This document shows, piece after piece, positions 33,186 through 43,000 of a stretch of 64,000 nt of DNA (within the stretch, counting starts at the first letter, position 1; each line of letters begins with the position of its first letter). The DNA is from Pelomyxa schiedti (lineage: Eukaryota > Evosea > Pelobiontida > Pelomyxidae), in the NCBI GenBank assembly GCA_020536535.1, contig JAHLWZ010000564.1:768-64767 (forward strand), read 5' to 3'. The notes beneath the pieces are model-generated. The model was not told where the DNA came from and did not search any database. It was given only the letters and a program-made list of their open reading frames with translations. Made by a program: the position numbers and the translations under genes.

Positions 33186-35975
33186 TTAACTAGCAAGAGA
33201 CAACATAACATACGCGTTCTGTATCCCAAGGGAGGTGAGCTGTTGAATGAGGTATTCTTCCCATTCTGGTGTGGTACTCCACACGTTTCCGGAGCGTGAG
33301 AACGGGGGCTGGCCTGGTTGAACTGGTGACATGAATGCGGAAGGTGCCTGGTACGGGAATGTGAAGGGTGCCGGCTGTGCCTGTGGGGTGTTGTATATTA
33401 CCGGGGATGGAGAGTTCGCCGATGGGGAGAACATGGGCGAGGGAGGGAAGGCGAAGGGCTGCTGTTGCGGCTGCTGCCTGACAACTATGTTGTGTGGTGC
33501 TTGGGGCACGAGGGTGGGTGGGGGAGGTGCGCTGGGAGGAGTGGAGAACGGGTATGTTGCGGGGATTGGGGTCGTGGTGAATGGACTTGGGGAGAGGCCG
33601 GAATAGGGCTGCAGGAGCGCGGACTGTGTGGTGGAACTGGTGGGGGTTGCGGAAGCTGCTTTTGTTTTGGCTAGTAATGACGCTGATACATTGGGAACCT
33701 TTGGGACCGCTTTGGTTGCTTGGTTCGAGACTGCACAAATTCATTGTTAAGCATAATTCATCATCGGGGGGTGTTACCGGTATAGTGTGCTTCAAGTCGT
33801 GCAAAGGGAAGATTGTTGTCATCAAGTAACTCCCATGATGTGACATGTTTTCCTTCATCACTTGGTACAGCAAGTTGTGCGCCAATATCAGCTTCCGAAT
33901 CTTCAAAGTGTTAGACAACCAGTAGTTGTAGAGGAAAAGTAAGGCTTACTAGGGGCAACACAGGGGACTGCAAGCTTTGATGCAGTCAGTGAGCCAGAGA
34001 TCATCCCGGATGTTACAAGGCGGCACCCTTTAGGCCATGGCAGGGTTCCGGAGTTCTTGACATGCCATATTTTTACTCTGTTTTGATTTGGGGGAACTAC
34101 ACTACCATCCTGTTATCAAAGTTAAGGAGCTGATGATTGTCTTTGTGGGCAACATACGGGAAGTGTGGTGTGCTTCAAAAATTCACATGAGTATGGACTT
34201 TGGGGAATTTGGCTGTTTGAGAGTGTTAAGGTATGTGAGGAAGATGCGTGGTTACCGGGGTACATCGGCAACTGTATTTTCAGGAGTCTGAGGCACTTCA
34301 GGTGTGGTGTCTGGTACACAAGGGGTAGGGAGCGGTAAAGTTGGCTTATTCTCGGCAACGCTATTTTCTTGGTCTTGTTTGTGATCAATGGGTAAATTGG
34401 TGTCAAGGGAAGTCTTGGCCTCAATTTTGCACTCATCTCCATTCTGTGATTTCGCTTGGTTTTCTGGTATGGAAGTCATTGGAACAGAGGGTTCTTTTGC
34501 ATTCTGAATCCTGGTGAGATTTGGAATTCGAGGTTTTAATAACAGACCATTTCAGTTGTTTGTTGTGACAGTATAGGTGCTTGATCTTCTACTTGAGTGC
34601 CTGATTCCTGCTTCGTCGGGGTAGTCGTGTTTGGTGGGGTAATCGCTTCTGCAACTGGGGATCCTCCAGTTTGTGAAACAAATTTTTCTACTTCAGATTT
34701 CAAGAATTCCAACAAATTTGCTTTCTCATCTGGTACTCAAACAAAAGCTTAGGATTTCTGAGAGGATTATTGTAGTTACCTGTCGTTTTGAAAAGGACTG
34801 TCATCAGGAGCTCGCACAAGAACTTCACCACATTAGACTGCTGTGCCTGGCAAAGGAAACTGTGGAGTTGACTGGGAGTTTGCCCCAGGCTGACCAGCAT
34901 CTATAGGAAATTTAAGAAAAAGGTTTCGCACAAGGGAAAAAAAAACCTGACCAACCGGTGTTGGGAAGTTGGAAAGCATTTGACTGGGCGTACAATATAA
35001 GATTGAAAGAAGAGGTTCTGTGATATCTGGGTCACTGGACGTCACGCTGTAGGGTGTTTCACTCTCCACAGGTGGTTGCATGACTGGCTCCCCTGAAACT
35101 CCCTTAGGATCCACCGTGTCACATTCAGTGCTAGTGACACTTTGGCTTTGCATTTGGCAACCGCCGCAGGTACCTTCGCTATCTACTGGAGGTTGTGGGA
35201 TTTCGTATGTTGGAGCAGAAGGCTGGTTCATAAGAGGAAATTCTAGAGTAGGAGAGTCAAAATTGCAATACTGAGAGTTGCTGTCACTCTGCGGTGTTTC
35301 AATGTCAGAGGGTTTTTCAGTGTTCGCCTGTGGAGGCGGTTCAACTGGTTCTTGTGGAGCAGTAGGGTGATCAAAAGGATTTTCTGGAACTTGTGCAGGG
35401 CCCAACCACTCCGAGGAAGGTTCGTTCGTGTTGACGGGAGCCTCAAGTTGACTGGTGTTTGAAATGTACTTGCTTGCTTCCAACTTTGCCTTATCTTCAA
35501 GAAGTTAAACCGAATTTGGTCGAATGAAGGTTCACCTAAAATTTCCAGCTTCAACACCTCAGCATTGCATTGACATACAGCGGAATCAAGGTCGTCATCA
35601 GTCTGCATTGTGACCCAATCGTTGTCACCATCTCAATTGTGTGGTTTAGTCCTTGTTATTGGAAAAGAGGGAGGGATTACCCAAGTACTTAATAACATAA
35701 TCAGCAGGCATGTCCATTGCCCTGGCCAACTCCCCAACCAGGCTAGTGATCTTATTATCACCCCTGGCCAGGCTCACACTCACACTAACACCCTCCTTTA
35801 GTGCTTCAAAGTGGAACCTATGTAGCCAAATTAAAAATTTAACACCATTAGGATTTCGATTTCCAACCCGGTCAAACAAAAAACAAAGCAAAAAAATTCG
35901 CCTTAGTGATGCATAAAAATGGGTGTTTCAACCACGTCATTGTGGGTTGTTGTGGTCCTACCTGTCATCCGCCAT
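33186..35975 (-). CDS. NBR1: NBR1-like autophagy receptor
   Basis: The 14-base first exon (ATG at 35975, MADDR) is joined by an intron ending at 35818 to FHFEALKEGVSVSVSLARG. This begins a PB1 domain whose acidic OPCA motif is clear after the next intron (DGDNDW....TDDDLDSA, near 35620). A long disordered Pro/Ser/Glu-rich stretch follows (about 35500-34130). The four-tryptophan (FW, NBR1-type) domain appears at about 34130-33780: VKIWHVKNSGTLPWPKGCRL, later GAQLAVPSDEGKHVTSWEL. A Pro/Gln-rich linker leads to a C-terminal helical stretch (EWEEYLIQQLTSLGIQNAY) in the place of the UBA domain, ending at 33186. NBR1 proteins polymerise through PB1, bind ubiquitinated or FW-recognised cargo and carry it to autophagosomes. 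I see no ZZ finger between PB1 and FW, unlike animal and plant NBR1. Confidence 0.82.
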
Positions 35976-36613
35976 CACCAAAAAACGATTCGATCAAAAA
36001 CTGTTTCTGGGGTTGTAAAGTCCAACTTGGCCATGGGTGGTTTTCAAGTCTCATAGCACAGGTTCTGAACTCCAGTAATCCAATGTGAGTATGGATTTAC
36101 CTTTCCCTCTGGATTAGAACCTGCATTGGTGCAGGAAAGAGGCACTCTTCCCCGAAACCCATTCGGCCGTTCTGCTCAGTCTCGTCACATCAAGGCAATG
36201 GGGAGACTCATCCCATCATCGCAGCCACAGACCACAACCAACAATCCACATAACCAGCAACCCACCCCGCCAACAACAGCCACAGTGGCAACAACCACAA
36301 CCTCCCACAATCACAGACACAAGCACCACCGCAGCTACGAATCATCTTCCTCCGAGTCACCAATAACAACAACAGCAGCAGCATCCTCAGTCTCCGAGTC
36401 GGCGCTGAGGCAACAACAGCGAATCGACCGACAGCGAGGGATGATGCAGGGGCGCCTCGGGCGTGTGCATCCCACAATGATCGCCGTGATCGTCGGCTTC
36501 CTCGATGGTAAAGGCGACTGCACGCCGTGGGGCACGAGGGCAGCCCCGTCGGTGTGGTCATCGGCCGGCTGGGGCATGAGATTCGTTGTATGTCCCATAG
36601 TTTAGATGTGTCT
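35785..36613. repeat. Duplicated segment, copy 1 (left of gap)
   Basis: Closely matches 36888-37680, with scattered substitutions and small indels (for example one extra block of about 33 bases near 36357). It holds the 5' end of the NBR1 gene (-), the intergenic region and the first exon of the plus-strand gene found complete at 37298. Copy 1 matches copy 2 up to 36613, then the sequence turns into an inverted copy of itself. Best explained as two haplotypes or a misassembly placed in tandem across the gap. Confidence 0.85.
36198..36613 (+). pseudogene. Extra copy of the first exon of the 37298 gene
   Basis: From the ATG at 36198 this encodes MGRLIPSSQPQ and continues to GWGMRFVV with small length differences from the copy at 37298. 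It has no downstream exons: after 36613 the sequence folds back and then meets the N gap. Probably an allelic duplicate created by assembly rather than a true pseudogene. Confidence 0.6.
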
Positions 36614-36673
36614 GTGATTGTGGGAGGTTGTGGTTGTTGCCACTGTGGCTGTTGTTGGCGGGGTGGGTTGCTG
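36255..36673. repeat. 66-bp perfect inverted repeat beside the gap
   Basis: Arm 36255-36320 and arm 36608-36673 are exact reverse complements over 66 bases, separated by 287 bases. The second arm begins where copy 1 stops matching copy 2, with the short microhomology GTGTCT at the turn. This is the look of a fold-back chimera from library making or assembly, though a real inversion cannot be excluded. Confidence 0.85.
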
Positions 36674-36787
36674 CTTGGCTTGGGTGGTTTCTGTGCCCAA
36701 GAACCTCGGAATGGTTGGTGTTCTTTGTTTGAGGTTGTTGTTGTTTTGAGAACTTTGGCAGAAGGTGCTTCTTCATTTGCGAGAAGG

Positions 36788-36887
36788 NNNNNNNNNNNNN
36801 NNNNNNNNNNNNNNNNNNNNNNNNNNNNNNNNNNNNNNNNNNNNNNNNNNNNNNNNNNNNNNNNNNNNNNNNNNNNNNNNNNNNNNN
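36788..36887. other. Scaffold gap of 100 N
   Basis: Exactly 100 unknown bases, the conventional placeholder for a gap of unknown size. Frames crossing it have no meaning. Confidence 0.99.
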
Positions 36888-37680
36888 CTAACACCCTCCT
36901 TTAGTGCTTCAAAGTGGAACCTATGCAACCAAATGAAACATTTAACACCATTAGGATTTCGATTTCCAACCCGGTCAAACTAAAAAACAACAATGCAAAA
37001 AATTCGCCTTTGTTATGCATAAAATGGGTGTTTCAACCACGGAATTGTGGGTTGTTGTGGTGTCCTACCTGTCATCCGCCATCACCAAAAAACGATTCGA
37101 TCAAAAAGTTTTTCTGGGGTTGTAAAGTCCAACTTGGACCTGGGAGTAGTTTTCAAGACTCATAGCACCAGGTTCTTAACTTCTGTAATGCAATGTGAGT
37201 ATGGATTGTCAATTTACCTTTCTCTCTGGATTAGTACCGGGTGCCTCTTCCCCGAAACCCATTCGGCCGTTCTGCTCAGTGTCGTCACATCAAGGCAATG
37301 GGGAGACTCATCCCATCATCGCAGCCACAGACCACAACCAACAATCCACATAACCAACAACCAGCCCCGCCAACAACAGCCACCGAATCAGTGGCAACGA
37401 CCACAACCTCCCACAATCACAAACACAAACACAAGCACCACCACAGCTCCGAATCATCTTCCTCCGATTCGGCGCTGAGGCAACAGCGAATCGACCGACA
37501 GCGAGGGATGATGCAGGGGCGCCTCGGGCGTGTGCATCCCACAATGATCGCCGTGATCGTCGGCTTCCTCGACGGTAAAGGCGACTGCACGCCGTGGGGC
37601 ACGAGGGCAGCCCCGTCGGTGTGGTCATCGGCCGGCTGGGGCATGAGATTCGTTGTATGTCCCATAGTTTAGATGTGTCT
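36888..37680. repeat. Duplicated segment, copy 2 (right of gap)
   Basis: Begins right at the gap with the same bases as 35785 (CTAACACCCTCC, part of the NBR1 PB1 exon on the minus strand) and ends at 37680. This copy is continuous with the downstream exons of the plus gene, so it is the functional context for that gene. Copy 1 is the functional context for NBR1. Confidence 0.85.
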
Positions 37681-38621
37681 TCTTTGCATCTGTTATCTTC
37701 ATCTCATTCTCATTGTTCTATATCAATTACTGGGTTTTTTTTTTTTTTTTTTTCCCCTCACCACACTATCTCATTGTTATCTTTGAAGTACTGCTATGTG
37801 GTTTCTATGCTAACTTTGGAATTTTTTGGCAGGTGGATGAATGGGGCAATGTGAGTGGCGGAAATAGGAACGAATGCGAAAAAGATGATGTCATAAAGTA
37901 TTACATTGGAACGTACATTGGCAACCACCTGGATGTTTGGAGTAACCACGACGTTCGCTACATTGCCGATTTCGCGGTACGAATCTTCCTGCTTCCTTTC
38001 TTATCTACATCATCTCCGAACCTTCTAACAATTGGCTACTTACACAGCAAGGGCAGTTTGCGAACATCCGCCTTACACACTCCGTTGCGGGATTCGCCAA
38101 TGCCCGCGGCGTAGCGAGAATACAAGAGATTCCATCCACTCGTTCGGCTAGTGCAACATCAGGCAGTGGGTTCTTGCCCCTTGATGTATTTATTGGGTTT
38201 GCATCTGGGCACGGCTGCAGTACCGAGTGGAACTCGCAACTGTGGACCATTCCTGACTGGGGAATGAAGTTTGTTGTACGTTCCTTCTAAAACAAACACA
38301 AACGAAGCGCTTATTTTAACTAAGGTCGACGAGACTGGAAATGTAACCGGGGGTAACTTCAATGAAAACAATAAGAAAAGAGAGCTTCAGCTTTACATGG
38401 GTACATTCACGCTAAATCCGGATTTCACCTACACGATGAATATCAAGAGCAATTTGGATGCTTCATACTCTGCCGTTCTGACTGTATGTTTCCCAACAAG
38501 AATTCTCGTCGAAGTAATTCTCCCACAGCCCGGCATCATGGGACAGGTGACAATAACACATCCCACATCCGGTACATCCTATGCTAGAGGAACCGTGATA
38601 ATTAAGGAGCTCTTATACTAG
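37298..38621 (+). CDS. Protein with two copies of an unrecognised about 130-residue domain
   Basis: ATG at 37298 (MGRLIPSSQPQ). A Thr/Asn/His/Ser-rich start (KHKHKHHHSSESSSSDS) is followed by two tandem units. Unit 1: IAVIVGFLDGKGDCTPWGT, GWGMRFVV, then VDEWGNVSGGN.NE, YYIGTY, then IRLTHSVAGFANARGVARI. Unit 2: DVFIGFASGHGCSTEWNS, DWGMKFVV, VDETGNVTGGNFNEN, YMGTFTLN, then VTITHPTSGTSYARGTVII. Introns lie at equivalent places in both units, directly after FVV, which supports an internal duplication that included the introns. Stop at 38619-38621. Alternating hydrophobic residues suggest beta sandwiches. There is no signal peptide or membrane span. I do not recognise the domain. It is divergent from NBR1 and shares its upstream region. 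Confidence 0.65.
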
Positions 38622-38699
38622 TAAATAACCCTAAAAAAACTTTTAAATAGCTTTGTTTGCCGGCATAAGAAAACAACAGGTTTTTTTTTTTCCTTTTAT

Positions 38700-41600
38700 C
38701 TACGATTCACAATTTTGTGTTGTGTGGCTTGTGTTTGCGTGATGTGGGGTTGATGGCTTGGATGTAGACATCTGTGACCACTGTGATTGGTTGAATGACA
38801 GGTTCTCATGCAGTGTTGCCAGTTTGTGTTTCCTCTTCATAATTCCCTTACCCATCATCACAGAAGAACTAGAGGAATCCAGAGGATAGGTATCCAATGC
38901 AACAGCCTCAGAATCAGGAGCAGCCACATTCAGCAAGCTTCCTTGCCTTGATGGAACCGGTGTGGTTGTTTCACTGTTATTGTGGCTGTCGTGTGTATGA
39001 TTGCTGCGGAACTTCAGCTTGCGCCTCTTGTGTATGGGAGTAGATGCGCCTCCGCAACCCGTGTGCTGGGAATCAATGTATTTGGACACGGCATCAAGCA
39101 TGGGTGATACAAAGAACTTGATGAATGCACCTTGACATGTGGCCACCCTAGTTGAGGTGCGGTCCATGAAAGGTGATTTGCTCAGGTGCTTCTCCTCTTC
39201 TTGGTCTCCTTGCCGGTAGAATTCCTGTGTATTTATGTTTGCGGATGTATGTGAGGTTCATTTTATAAAATGGTTTTGTTTTGTTTTGCTTTGTTTTTGG
39301 AGTTTAGTTTAGTACCTCCATGATGAGGTCTGTCCATATTCTTGCTGTCTCCCAAGGCCGAGTTTGGTTGCTTATATCTGCCATTTTAATCAACATTTGG
39401 AACACCAGCGTGAGGTCACCCTGTTACCATCATTAGTTCGAGGAACCTTGTGTGAAGGCATACTGTTTTGGAGGTGTCAAAGTCTCCAACTGACAACTTA
39501 GATTTGAATTGGCTAAGAATTTCCACGTGCTTGGCCATACTGAAAGAATTTAGTCCTTGGATTGTTGAATAGGAAAAAATACTCTGTGCCTAACACTATG
39601 CTGGTAACCATTTGATGGAACTCCAAAAATTCTTGCTGTACCGGCCGGTAGTAAGTAGTGAAAAATTTTGGATGAAGAAACCTGCGTAAGGAATGAGAGC
39701 CAACCGGACTGAAGAGTAACTTCAAAAGATTCCTTCACATGCATGTTTTCCAAAACCTGACACACAAATTATGGTAGTATAAACGAAGGATGTTTTACTG
39801 ATATTCCATTATATGTCAATGCAAGTGGGTCTAGAATTCGATAAAGGAAATTGTTTCTAATTAATTATTAGAGTGCTTTAGCTATCGCATTCTCACGTTA
39901 CTCCTGGATGCCCATAATCGTGTATGATAGCCTTTGTTATTTGAGAGAACGTACACGAGAAAGAACCACCATACTGCAAAGAAGAGTGCTAACAATGAGA
40001 GTGCCGGAATTGTATCGTAAATTACAGGGGAGAAATTCAACAACAGCACGTGAACTGCTTGGACAACATCGGCTGCATGTATCGCATTGTGATATGGATT
40101 GCTGATGTATCTTTTGCATTTGTAAATCCCAGTCTTTTCTAATGGGAGTTGAAACTTGCCCTTTCGATATATCTTCCAACCAGCTTTTGAACAGGTCCTT
40201 ACTTACACTGAGCCTCGAAAATATGCCATGCGTTTGCACTATAGGGAGTGTTACCTCAACAAGGACAGTCTCTGTGTTGAAATCGTTAGTACGAGAGATA
40301 AAGAAAGGCTGCGGTACCAGGGGTATACTTGAAAAGGCAGAAGTCCCAGTCATCCAAATTTGACATGGCCATTGGAAAGGCATTGGATGGTCTAAGGAAG
40401 AGTCACTATACACTTTGCTACAAAGGTTACTCACTCCACAGTGTGAGTTAGTTCTTCCTCTTGTTGGGAATAGGGAGCAATGGCCTCGTGGAGATACTTG
40501 TCGACTTCTTCATCTAACCAAATAGGTTACAGAGAGTAGAAAAAAGGTAAGTCTACCTTGTGCTAGCTTAGCTTTCTTTTCTGCTGTGAAATCAACCCGG
40601 TGCAGGCCATTGCATGCTATCAATTGTATTATTCTATCTAGAACTAACGAGTCTTCTTTGCTTACTCCTTCTCGATGTTAGCAGAGGAAAAAAAAGGGTG
40701 AAATTAAACTTCTTTTTGTTTGCATTGCCTTGAGCTTTTTAATTGCTGCCTCTGCAGGGGTATTCATAAACTTTGTTGACAAGGGTTGAGATAATACAGA
40801 AACCTTCAGAAATAAGTGCTCTTGGTTGCAGTTGTTAATTGCGGATCACACCTTGTTCTTGAAATACTTGATGATTGCAATTAACACAAAGACTGCAACA
40901 GTTAGACCCAGGGCAAAAATGCACCCAATACTCGTTCCAATTTTTAATCCAATCTGCATCTCTGACCACTATTTAGAGCACAACAAGGGAGAGGCTAAGT
41001 GCACACTGTAAATAGATATTGGAACAGAAATTCCTGCCTTGAAGCATAATCCAAATTCAGAAACAGTGTCCTGAACGTCAAATTTAAGAGACCCAGAAAA
41101 TGGTAGGGCGCTGCCGTAGGTCACAGAAATAACAGTGGACTCTGATCCTCCAAGAACAATTGTACCAGATAGGTTACCTTGATGTTGGTCAGAAAGTGGA
41201 GGACAGTAAAGTATACCCACAAACAAGTGCAGAAGAAAAGTTTTCAGACAGATGCAAGGTAACTGGAATTACACCCGTATTTTTAACCTGCAGAAAGAGC
41301 TGAACTGGGAGATTGCTTGGTAATACTTCAGCATTCAGAACTTCCGGAGTAATGGAAAAATTTCCACCTAAAAACGTGTGGGAAGGGAAACAACGTGGAT
41401 GAAAAAGAACTTGAAATAATATCACTTGTGGGCACAGCTATTACCACAGACCAAGGAAGTAAGTCTAGTGGATATTGAGAGAATATCCACGTAGCATTAT
41501 CATGGGTAATTGTTCTTGTTTCTGCAGACCCCAAGTTACTTATCAACTATTATTGGTCAGCAGGAGGAATCAACTTACAAGATACAAACCTCAGAGAAGT

Positions 41601-43000
41601 CCCAACCTACAGCACTTGAGAGACAAATCTGACTTTTGACGGTTAAATTGAGGTCCGGCCCAAAGAGAAGATCGTAAGCCACGTTACTAGCTGACAAAAT
41701 ACATCCCGCGCTTGATACAAGAAGGTTGAATCCTTGAGAATGTTAAGCAGGTCAGAGCATTTGTTCGTACCATTGGGGGTGGAGGTAATCGTATCCATAA
41801 TGAGGTTGCTTGTATCTGCCATAGAAATAGTGGCTGCCACTGTCCCTCCAAAATCTCCATTTGTGAAGTACAAGGGATGCATGACTTGAATCTGCATGTC
41901 TGTACGATGGTAAAGGTATGACTCAAACCAAAAAAACATAGTACCGTAGAGAGGGTAGTAAGGCTCAGACCAAACTGTCTTCTTTTCTGGGTCATTTTCT
42001 GGTTCTACGAGTTCAACAAATGGTGGTCTGTAGTCAGGGTCCTTCAACATGTTCATTAACGTAGAGTTATACAGAGTCTTCCAGATAGCCCACGGTGTAA
42101 CAACAGCTCTTAATGAGAAGTTTACAATTTATTCTATCTGGGAGAAAACGTACTCCATACAGTAGATATTACTTACACCCCACATTCTCGTCATATAATT
42201 TAATTGCTTGGAGTTAACATCAGCAATTGCGTCTATATGCCTTGACAAGGCAAGGATTTTGCTTGTTTCACAATACACAGAACATGGCATTCCGGTATTT
42301 GGATCTTTCCGCAAATTATTTCAATAGTCAGGAGAAAGGAAAACAAACCTGGGTAGTTTTCTTCCACCCATTGTAACCAATAAGGGTTGCAAGCACATGG
42401 TTCGGAGCGATTAACAATTTGTGGTTTAAGTGCTGAACTCCTAATCACAGACTTTTTTGGAGGTTACAATTGGCAGTTAACTCCAAGGAAGTACCTCTAG
42501 GTGACGGTCAGGGTCGTCGTCTTCTGCACAACCAGCAGAAACTAAAAAAAAAGTAAGTCACATTTCCAAACTTACATATGATTTAAAACCTCCATCTTTC
42601 ACCATAGTCATTTTCTCTACAACCCAACTCTTCCATAGTAATCTCTCCTCGTCATTTGCATTTTCTTCCAGATATGCAAGTGCAGCGCTCAGTGACTCTG
42701 TTTGCTTGCAGAAGTAAGTAAGTAAGGAAATAACAATAATAACACCATCGTTTTTTTTTTTTTTGCGATAATAAGCCAAAAGAATTACAAAAAAAAGGAA
42801 ATTGTGGCAACAACACATTTCACATACATGTTGAAGTTCGAGGTAAGAGGGTTGTATTTGCATGGCAGTTGATTTCGTGAGGGAAATGACACCCTCTAGT
42901 GTACACACATTCCACTCTGTTGACTCTGTCTCCCCACCACAGACACCTGAAATCACCACAACTCCTATCACTACAACAACTATTTATGTTATTGTGGTTA
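38700..43000 (-). CDS. Receptor-type class I cyclic-nucleotide phosphodiesterase with Cache-like ectodomain
   Basis: Runs right to left over many short exons. A hydrophobic leader (IVVVVIGVVVISGVCGG) lies at about 42990-42940; an intron-like end (CACTAACC ... AAATAG) just upstream means the ATG is in an earlier, unlocated exon. The ectodomain has dCache-type features: EPYYPLYGTMFFWFESY (about 41960), a strand with GGTVAATISM, and WSVVIAVPTSDI (about 41430). A beta-rich segment follows (about 41280-41000). One membrane span (IGCIFALGLTVAVFVLIAI) sits at about 40935-40870. The cytosolic PDE catalytic domain shows NPYHNAIHAADVVQAVHVLL (about 40080), IIHDYGHPGV (39930), KMADISNQTRPWETARIW (39390) and EFYRQGD....SPFMDR (39180). 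The tail is Ser/Thr-rich and ends at 38700. Hydrolysis of cAMP or cGMP controlled by an outside ligand is the natural inference. Confidence 0.82.

Noticed and set aside
36208-36904. Frames crossing the N run on both strands
   Set aside because: They are created by unknown bases and by the fold-back artefact.
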